A DNA stretch of 64,000 nt from the NCBI RefSeq assembly GCF_037392515.1, contig NC_090288.1:6441501-6505500 (forward strand). The letters are read 5' to 3'. This stretch comes from Haliotis asinina. Its lineage: Eukaryota; Mollusca; Gastropoda; Lepetellida; Haliotidae. The position numbers and the translations under genes were made by a program. The notes beneath the pieces were generated by a model that was not told where the DNA came from, did no database searches, and saw nothing but the letters and a program-made list of their open reading frames with translations. This document shows positions 50,033 through 58,084 of the stretch, piece after piece (the stretch's first letter is position 1; each line of letters opens with the position of its first letter).

Positions 50033-53000
50033 GAGATGTGCCAGAGTCATAATGCATTCGTGGAGATTCGACTGTCTTCGTGCCATCAGTCAGCAGATGC
50101 TGTCACTATAAGAACGCATTAGGGTGTATTTCAGTTTCTCAGCGAGACAACGGTCCAAGCAAAACGTGTTAGAGTAATCTTACTCAAAATGTGATTTAGT
50201 TTACACTGAGCATATAACTTTGTGTTCCTTTTTCTCAGATCGACACGACGACCACGCACATCAAAGTAACAGTAGTAACGAGAGTCCCGACACTCACCAC
50301 AGCAACAGCAAAATTTACAGAAACAGAGGAAGTGAAGAACATCATGGTCGACAGGGTAGACACCACGATAGCAGAGATCGTGAAGGACACCATTGTCGTT
50401 ATGGCAGAAAATATGACAGTGGCGAAAGTGAAGAGCGTCGTGGTCGTTATGGCAGAAAATATGACAGTAGTGAAAGTGAAGAGCGACGTGGTCGTTATGA
50501 CAGACGTCATGATAGCAGCGAAAGTGAAGAGCGTCGTGGTCGTTATGGCAGAAAATATGACAGTAGCGAAAGTGAAGAGCGTCGTGGTCGTTATGGGAGA
50601 CATCATGATAGTAGCGAAAGTGAAGAGCGTCGTGGTCGTTATGGCAGAAAATATGACAGTAGCGAAAGTGAAGAGCGTCGTGGTCGTTATGGCAGAAAAT
50701 ATGACAGTAGCGAAAGTGAAGAGCGTCGTGGTCGTAATGACAGACGTCATGATAGCAGCGAAAGTGAAGAGCGTCGTGGTCGTTATGGCAGAAAATATGA
50801 CAGTAGCGAAAGTGAAGAGCGTCGTGGTCGTTATGGCAGAAAATATGACAGTAGCGAAAGTGAAGAGCGTCGTGGTCGTTATTGGAGACGTCATGATAGC
50901 AGCGAAAGTGAAGAGCGTCGTGGTCGTTATGGCAGAAAATATGACAGTAGCGAAAGTGAAGAGCGTCGTGGTCGTTATTGGAGACGTCATGATAGCAGCG
51001 AAAGTGAAGAGCGTCGTGGTCGTTATGGCAGAAAATATGACAGTAGCGAAAGTGAAGAGCGTCGTGGTCGTTATTGGAGACGTACCGATAGCAGCGAAAG
51101 TGAAGAGCGTCGTGGTCGTTATGGCAGAAAATATGACAGTAGCGAAAGTGAAGAGCGTCGTGGTCGTTATTGGAGACGTCATGATAGCAGCGAAAGTGAA
51201 GAGCGTCGTGGTCGTTATGGCAGAAAATATGACAGTAGCGAAAGTGAAGAGCGTCGTGGTCGTTATTGGAGACGTCATGATAGCAGCGAAAGTGAAGAGC
51301 GTCGTGGTCGTTATGGCAGAAAATATGACAGTAGCGAAAGTGAAGAGCGTCGTGGACGTTATGGCAGACACCATGATAGCAGCGAAAGTGAAGAGCGACG
51401 TGGTCGTTATGGCAGAAAATATGACAGTAGCGAAAGTGAAGAGCGTCGTGGTCGTTATGGGAGACGCCATGATAGCAGCGAAAGTGAAGAGCGTCGAGGT
51501 CGTTATGGGAGACGCCATGATAGTAGCGAAAGTGAGGAACATCAAGGACGAAATGGACACAATGATAGTACCGCACTTCATGAAAATCATCATGAACCTC
51601 TTCGTGGACATTATCTAGATCCCGACAGTAAGTAAAGATTAAACGTAAGTAACCAGAAAACCTTTGGGATGGCTTCGTAGGTCTTATCTTGATCCAGATT
51701 TCCTGGTAAATCACACAGCAGTATATTCTTTCACTACTAACAAGAAGGTAGTTCTTGAAAGGCATTGAGAAGTTGGATGAATCATAACACATTTTATGGA
51801 TAACCTTTTTTTATTCTATACATGACGTTTCAGAGCTTTTTTTTGGAGGAATTGAGGAAGAATTAGCTCGGCATGAAAAAGAAAGTTTTTCTCCATAAAT
51901 GGTCTGCATTAATTAGAAGGTGTGCATCGTATACCATGATGGTTGTGTTCCATGTGACTGGAAAGAATCTGGCCAAATAAAAGTAAATTCATTTTAAAAA
52001 AGTTGCCAGCTTTTCTCACGAATCAGCCATTATTACCTTGGTGTTCGATACTTTCAGGAAAACTATACAATATTGTGCTCTGTGTCCAGCCCATGAGTAA
52101 TGCCAGTGGTATTGCTGCTCGAGGATAGGCTATGTTGTATATTGCATTGACTTTTCAAAAAGTACGCAGTGTGTTTCAGTCTACGTCTACGCTCGCTGTG
52201 ATATGGCCATGAACCCAACACTAACTGACTCACCCCACAACATCACCGGGGTAATCTTCTTCAGACAAGAGGTAATTTGAAGGATGATTTGAATATATCA
52301 GAGGCGTTCCGCTCATTTGAGCATTGTTTAAACCATGTGAAGGGTAAATGACGGGGAATGAAATGGATGAGTGCAAGAGACGTTCTTGTGCATAACACGA
52401 CTCCATGAACGTTGATTATATATACCGCTAGGAAATATATTTGTACATTGGATTTCACTTGATATTTCCTTTGGTATTAAATGCGTTTATTGCCTATATG
52501 AGCTCCGTAAGATATTTCATTTTTTTTTCTATTTTGCTTAACTTTCTTTTTTGAAGAGTATCTATCATGTAACGGTTTGCTAATCTGTTAAGTTGAGTGA
52601 GTGAGTTTAAGATGATACGATGGCGTGTATGAAACAAGTCAGCGAGCCTAACAGCCCAATCCCGTTAGTCGTCTCTTACTACTTGCATGGGCTACTGAAG
52701 ATCAAGGGTTATCTGTTAAAGAATCATCATACTCTTTGAAAGGCAATATATGCACAGTTATATATTTTCACAATGCTCTTAGAAACCCGTTAGCCCTCTC
52801 AGTAAGCGGCAGTTGTGCTGCTTGTCCTAATATCAAGAGCTTCTGACATCAATGACCTAAAACGTCCGAAAATACTATTTTACGGGCGCTTCATTACGTG
52901 GTCTTGCGACTGACGACTCTCCCTTGAAGACTATTTGAGTAGGTGAGTGGGTGAGTGGTGAGTGAGTGAATGAGTGAGTGAGTGGGTCAGTGAGTTAAAA

Positions 53001-55255
53001 TTGCTGACTCAATACATCGATTCGCATATGCTTTTCAATTATTCGTGTATTACTTTGGTTGCAGCTGCATCAGAAATATGTTTTTTGTTAGTTGTGAAAA
53101 TGGGATGTGCGGAAAGGAGGGTGGTGGCGAGCTGTGTATATGCAAGAACGTATTGACATAAATTAAGCTATTCATTTCACTTCTCCCGGTCTTTGATGCA
53201 TAAAAGAATTAAGATAAATTAAACATAAAATTGTATATTTGTTTTGAGTTTTGTTTTCTTCAGATTGTGTTTACACTATCGGTAAAGCATTCGACCAAAG
53301 AGGTAGCTCGCCAGCAGATATTTTACACACTCTGTGCATGAATACAGCGAGTTGAAAATTAATGTGAAACCAGCGAATATAACAACGTGCATGCCAGTGT
53401 ACTTGACCTAAGCCGTTGTTTTCAAATGCTAACCCGCTGAGATACCATGCCGCGGCATGAATACCCCACAGAGACACACTATAGAGACTTAGAGCCGACC
53501 AGTCCTTGTACCCATTAATGCCGAGCGACAGGCAGGGACCTGTACCATATTTTAGCATTTTTGGTACGATGCGGTAGGGGGTCGAATCATCAACCTCCCA
53601 CTCTCCAGTCGGACGCTCTAACCACTAAACCAGGCGGTAATATTCCAAAGAGGTTTCAAAGCATCACTGACGCTCTTTCTGAAATCCAAACCAGATTAAG
53701 CATAGCCAAGGCAGTAATACTACCAAGTCGTTGTGTTGTTTAACGTCACACGCAGCAACACTCCATATATTTGGCGGCAATCTTGAAATAATCGAATCAA
53801 TCGAGACAATCCAGTGATCAGTTGCATGAACGGGTCTATAAAAATACATGTGCCAACCCAGTTAATGTCCAGTGAATGGTGTGAATCTATTGATTTGGAA
53901 ACATACTGTCGCCCGTTTGATCTTTTAGTTTCACAAAGAATACTCTGGAATATTTTGCTTGAAACCAGGAGAGAAGCAGAATTCCTACAATACATTGTCT
54001 TTGGTGATCTGTGAACCATTTAGGACAAATCTGTTCGTCCACAACCACAACCCGGAGTACCGGTGGGGTAGCCTTGTGGTTAAAGCGTTCGCTCGTCACG
54101 CCGGAGACCCAGGTTCGATTAACCACATGGGTACAATGTATGAAGCCCATTTCTGGCGTCCCCGCCGTCATGTTGTTGAATTATTGCTAAAAGTGACTTA
54201 AATTCATGCTCACTGACTCAACCACTCTCTCCGAGGACCCGTTAGTCCCTTCCTGTGACGGGTGCCATGTCATTAAAGACAAACCGGAGCATGAGGCGCA
54301 TTAACCAGTTTAGACAACGACCTATAGCTGACCCGAACTTTCTCTTGTGAAAGTGAAAAGAGAAACTACAAACAACCATGGTTACACTAAATTTCAATTC
54401 CTTGTTTCATAAGAAAATGATGTTTACAAATTAAAGTTTAATAAAAACCTTTTATGTCGAGGTTATGCAGCTTGTCGTAAACTGATAATGATTGATATAA
54501 CATTAAGTCCGTACCAGAACTTGAGAGTTCCACGATTTCTGTTTGTCAGAGGTCGCTGTACGACAGAGCACGATATACGACGTATTTGCAAGGATTAGAA
54601 TGATCGCCGCGTTTAGATGTAACAAATAATACTGATTAGTATTTATCTATCCAGTTGAATGAAATGGTCTCAAAATGTCTCGACTGGGTATTGTACTAAG
54701 TTGCGCAATAAGACGGAATCCAGTCAGTAAGAAACGAGACTGCTGTGTAACCAATGTTCCGACTTGTATAGTTTAAGTTATCATATATCGCTTTACAATC
54801 AGGTTCACAAGCCTCTGGAGGTGAAGATCCAGCTTGAAGGATTCAGCATGTCACCCATGAACAGCAATGACATACAAGAACATGGCTTCCATGTGCATCA
54901 GTATGGGGACCTTTCTGATGGATGTCAGTCATTCGGTGGTCACTTTAACCCCGAAAGCGTCTCTCATGGCAGTCCACAAGCAGACCAAAGGTTGGAATTC
55001 CTTTCTCTATGAGCCATCCGCATTCTGTTCTCGTCAACAGGGGGTAATTTATATCTATCCTCGCAACGAAATTCGCATGTATTGAGCATTTTAAACTTCA
55101 CCTAGGTTATAAACAACGGACAAAAAGAAAAACAACAAAATGTAAGAAAATATGAGTAGTAACTCAAAACACCCACGCCACTGTTGCTACTACTTCCACC
55201 ACTACTACTACTGCTGCTACAACCACCACCACCACTGCTATTACTGCTGCTGCTG

Positions 55256-55290
<35 letters not shown>

Positions 55291-56826
55291 ATTACTACTG
55301 ATGATCGCGAATTCTCGTCATTTCTTGTTCTCGTACCTTTGCCTTATTTAGATCTTTTCTAATGGTTGAGACCTCGAGAACTGTCGACTTCACTCAGTGT
55401 CCTCAGATTGTATTATGTGGCTTATTACCCAACTTCCTATGTTCAGAATTTTGAAAAGTTAATATTTGTATGTGTCTTCTTTCTTGTGAATCACATTTCA
55501 ATATGTTCGATAGACATGCCGGTGATTGGGGAAACATTGCGTGCGACAACGAGGGTAAGGTACACACAAACCTGACGGACCACAAGAGCAACCTTGTCGG
55601 CTCCCACTCAATCATCGGCAGGGGCATTGTGGTCAGTACAGTCACTTTAACCCTTTATTAACTCCCTCCCTCCCTCAATCTCTCTCTCTCTCTTTGTGTG
55701 TGTCTAACTGCGTCTGTGTCTTTCTCCACTTATGTCTTCCCGTCACGCTCACCGGTTCTCTACCTTCCCTTCTCCCTGTCTCTCTACCCTTTTCCTCCCA
55801 TTACACTCCCTCTCTCCGATTCAGCCTCCTCTTTCTTACGACTACTTTCTCTCTGTCACGCTATCTCTCCGGTTCCCCCTTTCCCTCTGTCGCTTTCTAC
55901 CTCTTTCTTCATGTCACTCTCTCTCCGATCCCCTTATTTTTTCTCTGTCTCTCACCACTTCTGTCTTCCTGTCACGCTCTCTCTCTCCGATTCCAACCTT
56001 CCAGTTCTCTTTCTGTCTCTCTCCACTTATTCAATCTATCAAAGATTGTGCGTTGGATGGAATGATAAACGTGCTCTTAAATTGACCAAAGCAAACACGA
56101 AGCATACATCATTCTAATGACTACCAGATCCGTTTAGTAGCACCTTACGACAAGGGTGGTATAGTGAAGATCAATTCTATCTGGATCCTCAATCTTGAAG
56201 TTCAAGAGTCTCAGAAACTTTAATACATCTATATTTGTATTTGTCTCTGTGGTGTGAACGTTTCGTTCTTGAGAATCATATTGCATCAACTCAACATATG
56301 TTCCGGATACTGGGGAATGATTGCTTGTGACAACTTCTTGTTTACTGCATACAGCAACGTTTCGATGTAGATTCTTGTACTTTTATTAAGCGATTGCAAC
56401 CAAGTGTTGAACAATTTAGTCAGACTTTCAACAGTACAAATAGTCTAGTCACTTCGTTACATAATTAATAATTATATTGAGGGAGACAAGTAAGGTAACA
56501 CCACTTCATGGTACCCCTACGGCGGTATCCAAAGCTGTTGATGAAATCTGGAGAGAATTAATGGGACACTTGAAACTTCCTGTGTTCTCGTGTTTGTTTC
56601 TCTCAGTATACGTATTCGTATGTATCAAATATGTTACCCTCTTTTCTGCTCTCCTCAGATCCATGCACACAAAGACGACCTTGGCCTCGGTGGTGTCCCC
56701 GCCAGTCTCAAGACCGGAAACGCGGGGCCAAGACTCGCTTGTTGTCCCATAGTGTGGTGCAAAGCCGTCAAATACGTGCCCAAGGATGAAAACATTCCAC
56801 AATGCCCCTTGGCTTTGCAAGTATAG
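36802..56826 (+). CDS. Extracellular Cu/Zn SOD-domain protein with giant His/Arg/Ser-Glu repeat exons
   Basis: The SOD-bearing form joins 36802-36943, 50239-51627, 52180-52271, 54803-54990, 55514-55631 and 56659-56826. Phases are 1, 1, 0, 2, 0, giving about 698 residues. It has a signal peptide, a furin-type site (RMKRRMKR), an acidic linker, about 24 repeats of DSSESEERRGRYGRKY type, then a SOD domain. Copper and zinc ligands are all visible: FHVH, GHFNP, SHGSP, RHAGD and IHAHKDDLG. The disulfide cysteines (DGCQS, RLACC) and the active-site Arg (GPRLAC) are also present. An N-glycosylation site lies in PHNITG. Superoxide dismutation outside the cell is therefore possible, with the repeat tail binding metal or matrix. 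An alternative 3' end is offered by exon A. SOD-derived haemolymph proteins of bivalves are the nearest known analogues. Confidence 0.85.
36968..37035 (-). repeat. SINE tail fragment, antisense
   Basis: TGAGTGAGTTTGGTTTTGCG then CCGCACTTAGCAACAG, the shared A/B tail, begins 25 bp after the exon 1 donor. Confidence 0.6.
37039..37188 (-). repeat. SINE family A copy, antisense
   Basis: The tail CTTTACGCCGCGTTTTTC, core CAGCAGAAATGGGCTTAAC, and a head read antisense as AAAGCTTTAACCACTAGGC are all present. It is a nearly complete copy. Confidence 0.85.
37488..37663. mobile_element. Pogo/Tigger-like MITE, copy 2
   Basis: It starts at TAGTAAAAGCTGTCAAGACC and ends at GGTTTAGACAGCTTCCACTG then TA. 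The interior TATCCGGCAAGTTGTCAAC is shared with copy 1, in the same orientation. Confidence 0.7.
38040..38130 (+). repeat. SINE family B tail, sense
   Basis: CTCATGCTGTTGGTCACTG then TGGAATATTGTTGCGTG and GGCGTTAAGTAACAAG give the 3' half of family B in sense orientation. Confidence 0.6.
38366..38526 (-). repeat. SINE family A copy, antisense
   Basis: GGTTTTATGCCACTTGAGCA, ATATCACGGCGGGGAAC, a B box read antisense in GACTCGAACGGAG, and CCACTAGGCTACCCCGCC appear in order. Confidence 0.85.
38763..38905. repeat. (TGTA)n(TG)n microsatellite
   Basis: ATGT tetramers are followed by a TG run, a G8 tract, TG again and then TATG tetramers. The tyrosine/valine/cysteine frames here are artefacts. Confidence 0.95.
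39108..39412. repeat. A/C-only low-complexity tract, about 300 bp
   Basis: The + strand is nearly free of G and T (AAAACAAAAACAAAAAATA and similar). This keeps several minus-strand Phe/Val/Cys frames open, none of which is a gene. Confidence 0.9.
40170..40560 (-). mobile_element. Tc1-like transposase fragment, antisense
   Basis: On the minus strand the frame reads AIERMHAGYYQSSVARRLNF then SPSKISWLAARCTQTGVTTD and RPRTGRPRVTIAAHDRNI before a stop, then VLHLRDRTATG. The DRPRTGRPRVT motif and the preceding helix-turn-helix are classic Tc1-family features. Only the DNA-binding half remains and it carries an in-frame stop, so it is dead. It differs from the remnant at 24765. Confidence 0.8.
41239..41310 (+). 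repeat. SINE family B 5' fragment, sense
   Basis: GAAGACTCGGGTTAGAACTG then TATGCTTGTCGTTGGAGGCG matches the 5' block of family B. Confidence 0.55.
41777..41948. repeat. A/C-rich low-complexity tract
   Basis: AAACAAAAACAAAACAAAAA-type sequence, the third such tract in the window, with a CAACAACAACAA run inside. Confidence 0.85.
41949..43651. other. Intronic stretch, nothing recognised
   Basis: It lies inside the 7.6-kb intron between exon 1 and exon A. Short frames at 42066 and 43192 have no known similarity and no exon signals. Confidence 0.45.
43652..43831. mobile_element. Pogo/Tigger-like MITE, copy 3 (opposite orientation)
   Basis: It starts TACGATGGAAACTGTCTAAA and ends GAGCAGCTTCCTCTGTA. 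Its interior is the reverse complement of copies 1 and 2 (TGCCGGATTGTAGAGCTG). Its termini are more eroded. Confidence 0.65.
44562..48010 (+). CDS. Exon A: giant 16-residue repeat exon with its own stop
   Basis: The acceptor is CTCCCCAG, phase 1, joining exon 1 in frame and giving a 1196-residue product. A lead-in (KDGHGVHVHDNKSHHGSS) is followed by about 60 units of 16 residues, consensus DSSESEEHHGRRGRHH. Variants carry RYGRHPV, RQGRHHD or RKDKHHD. One non-repeat interruption (46540-46680) includes HNITSK. The last five units change to DRHHGRRESEENHGRY. The stop is TAG at 48008. Each unit has two S-x-E sites, the Fam20C kinase consensus, plus a His/Arg block, so the protein would be a phosphorylated, metal-binding polyampholyte. 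All serines in the repeat use AGY codons. The unit is 48 bp, so other frames and the antisense strand also stay open; those are by-products. Confidence 0.85.
48052..48057 (+). terminator. Possible polyadenylation signal ATTAAA after exon A
   Basis: ATTAAA in TGTATTAAACTCG, 42 bp after the exon A stop. It is the commonest variant hexamer and supports exon A as a terminal exon, but no strong GT-rich element follows. Confidence 0.35.
48499..48578. repeat. 20-bp tandem repeat, four copies
   Basis: GATGGGTTTCTATGACGAAA repeats four times, the first copy with one change. Confidence 0.95.
48685..48800 (+). repeat. 5S-rRNA-like sequence, possible SINE3 head or 5S pseudogene
   Basis: GGAAGTTAAGCAACGTTGG, then TGTACTTGGATG and GGCGGTG about 20 bases later, reproduce the internal promoter boxes A and C of 5S rRNA (GAAGTTAAGCAACG, GTACTTGGATG). 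The rest diverges from 5S, so a functional 5S gene is unlikely. Confidence 0.5.
49018..49095. repeat. (ATAAG)n pentamer microsatellite
   Basis: About 15 perfect GATAA units, with two more partial units at 49123-49140. Confidence 0.95.
49096..49827. other. Interval between exon A and SINE, nothing recognised
   Basis: AT-rich. It was searched for a second signal-peptide exon that would make exon B a separate gene, and none was found. Confidence 0.45.
49828..49988 (-). repeat. SINE family B copy, antisense
   Basis: GAGTAAAATTAGTTTTACGC, CGCACTCAGCAATATG, GGTCAGACAATCCAGTGATC and GGGATACGATGACATG in family order, 250 bp before exon B. Confidence 0.8.
49996..50033. repeat. (AG)n microsatellite
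   Basis: A run of about 15 AG units followed by GGGAGAGAGG. Confidence 0.9.
50239..51627 (+). CDS. Exon B: 16-residue repeat cassette exon leading to the SOD domain
   Basis: The acceptor is TTTTTCTCAG and the donor GACA|GTAAGT, both phase 1, so the exon can be included or skipped without changing frame. The lead-in DRHDDHAHQSNSSNESPDTH is followed by GSEEHHGRQGRHHD and about 24 units, consensus DSSESEERRGRYGRKY. The units largely alternate between YGRKY and YWRRH or YGRHH versions, so the true period is often 96 bp. It ends with HENHHEPLRGHYLDPD. Compared with exon A it is Arg/Tyr/Lys-rich with fewer His. Up to five frames are open over the array because the unit is a multiple of three. Confidence 0.85.
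52180..52271 (+). CDS. SOD domain exon 1 (first gene)
   Basis: The acceptor is GTGTTTCAG, phase 1, and the donor CAAGAG|GTAATT, phase 0. It encodes YVYARCDMAMNPTLTDSPHN then ITGVIFFRQE, the first beta strands of a Cu/Zn SOD (compare [10 protein letters not shown] at 61994). An extra cysteine (ARC) is shared by both genes and may pair with a C-terminal cysteine. The exon was found by homology between the two genes. Confidence 0.85.
52590..52708 (-). repeat. SINE family B fragment
   Basis: GTTGAGTGAGTGAGTTTAAG is followed directly by CAAGTCAGCGAGCCTAAC and TGCATGGGCTACTGAAG. The middle of the element is deleted. Confidence 0.65.
53440..53640 (-). repeat. SINE family D copy with tRNA-like head, antisense
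   Basis: On the minus strand the head reads CCGCCTGGTTTAGTGGTTAG then AGCGTCCGACTGG, with a B-box-like GATTCGACCCCC. The body contains the AGGACTGGTCGGC block shared with 5295. Confidence 0.65.
53730..53865 (-). repeat. SINE family B fragment, antisense
   Basis: GTTTAACGTCACACGCAGCA, ATATATTTGGCGGCAATC and CGAGACAATCCAGTGATCAG are the diverged 3' half of family B. Confidence 0.7.
54060..54222 (+). repeat. SINE family A copy, nearly complete
   Basis: The head GGTGGGGTAGCCTTGTGGTT then AAAGCGTTCGCTCGTCACG, B box CAGGTTCGATTAACC, core GAAGCCCATTTCTGGCGTCC, tail TTATTGCTAAAAGTGAC and a CTCACTGACTCA end are all present. Confidence 0.9.
54803..54990 (+). CDS. SOD domain exon 2 (first gene), copper site
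   Basis: The acceptor is ACAATCAG, phase 0, and the donor CAAAG|GTTGGA, phase 2. It encodes VHKPLEVKIQLEGFSMSP, then EHGFHVHQYGD (two Cu ligands), DGCQSFGGHFNPES (disulfide Cys and the bridging His) and SHGSPQADQ (Zn ligand). Confidence 0.93.
55197..55291. repeat. CTG/ACT trinucleotide-rich tract
   Basis: ACTACTACTACTGCTGCTAC-type sequence ending in about nine CTG units, inside the intron between SOD exons 2 and 3. Confidence 0.9.
55514..55631 (+). CDS. SOD domain exon 3 (first gene), zinc site
   Basis: The acceptor is TCGATAG, phase 2, and the donor ATTGTG|GTCAGT, phase 0. It encodes RHAGDWGNIACDNEGKVHTN then LTDHKSNLVGSHSIIGRGIV. RHAGD gives the last Zn His and Asp. HSIIGR is the conserved segment before the final Cu ligand. 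Confidence 0.93.
55655..56040. repeat. Pyrimidine-rich TCTCTC tract
   Basis: Almost 400 bp with few purines, built of CTCTCTCCGATTCC-like units. Three overlapping Ser/Leu/Pro frames are open by composition. It lies in the intron before the last SOD exon. Confidence 0.85.
56659..56826 (+). CDS. SOD domain exon 4 and C-terminus (first gene)
   Basis: The acceptor is TCTCCTCAG, phase 0. IHAHKDDLGLGGVPASLKTG supplies the fourth Cu ligand and the electrostatic-loop DDLG. NAGPRLACCPIVWCK gives the active-site Arg and the disulfide Cys. A non-SOD extension (AVKYVPKDENIPQCPLALQV) adds extra cysteines. The stop is TAG at 56824. Confidence 0.93.
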   Translation: MHAHKDDLGLGGVPASLKTGNAGPRLACCPIVWCKAVKYVPKDENIPQCPLALQV

Positions 56827-58084
56827 CCCTCGGAAAAAAAATATTGCATGTGGAATTATAACCGTTGAATCCGAAATATCAGCAAAATACGTACTGCATT
56901 CCTGTTTATAAGCAGGACATTTCAGGAAATGAATGTGGAGTTGGGTACTATTGAAAGCTTAAAGCACAAGCTACTTAGAGTGATCTAACCCACTCCACCA
57001 CCGCGATATGCGTTCGTATTCCGAATGGGAGTCAACCTCCTGAAAATAATGGGATATATATACGTTACTGGGAAACTGTTATCCCAAGCATGACTTTGAG
57101 AGTATGCATTGTTGTAGTTTCATATGTCATCAATGTTAAGTGATGTGTTGGATAGTTTTGACTCTTTCTGACACGATTCGACCAGTCTGAGGCAACAATT
57201 TGTCCATGACGGTACATATATCCATGTTTGTATGCATAGTGTGTTGTTCTGAGATTGTGACACTTTTCAGAGAAATCAGATTTTGTGGTGTCGTACAGAA
57301 CGCCACTGAAAGATATTTGAATTGGTGGTGCCGCAGTGAAAGACCTAATTACTTTTTCTTTCCTAGGGTACCCGGTGTCATCACCTGACTTTCGGTGATT
57401 CATTCAGGTGTTTGTATCCGGTATTGTGCCATTTACATCGTTTGTTTCTCATGATATCAGCCACAGGTTCACGTTGCTCGTGCTTGTATCACAATTATTA
57501 TGACGAGTATGTACAGTAAAATATACCCTGTAGGATGGCATGTACCATGTAGAAGTTTGACTCCGATGGGGTAGGATACGCACACGTTTTCGTTATCGCC
57601 TGGTATTATTACTCTTTGCATTGATTCATAAATATGTGCGCATGATATCGTCGGAACTCTAAGCTATCGTGTGAAGCGATATCCCTTTCTCATAACAGAA
57701 TACTTATCCTTGGAAGTTTTTGTAAATCTCTGACTTCAAGCATTCCTTGTTAATCACTTTGAATGCATCGGAAACGTGATACTAGGAAAGATAAAATGCA
57801 GGGGTTAATTGCAGAATCGACCTCCGTGCACCAAAGCGACAAGCCACAATGCATTTCAACATAGAGAATGTCTACCAAAAAATAATTGCATTCATGAAGA
57901 AAGCATTCTTACACACACTCGCACGCACATCACCATTATATACACCAGTAATTACTTCACACATTGTGAGTATGTGGGGATGCGAACACGGCGTCAAGAG
58001 TGAATGCTTCAACCACTAGTCTACCCCATCGCCCCACATAATCTTAAAATTTCAGGTTCAAATCTTGCTGATGCATTGCAAGCG
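56827..58084. other. 3' flank of the first SOD gene
   Basis: No canonical AATAAA was found within the first few hundred bases, so the transcript end is not placed. Nothing else is recognised. Confidence 0.45.

Noticed and set aside
50131-51792. Minus-strand 553-codon frame (His/Cys/Asp-rich, RYCHIFCHNDHDALHF units)
   Set aside because: Metal-binding look, but it is the complement of exon B, whose sense frame has correct splice sites and links to SOD exons.
5876-54222. tRNA genes at the tRNA-like heads
   Set aside because: A and B boxes are present, but cloverleaf pairing and 3' ends are missing and the same flanking bodies recur, so they are SINE heads.
55694-56117. Three overlapping Ser/Leu/Pro frames of 115-140 codons
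   Set aside because: All from the pyrimidine-rich intron tract and open by composition.
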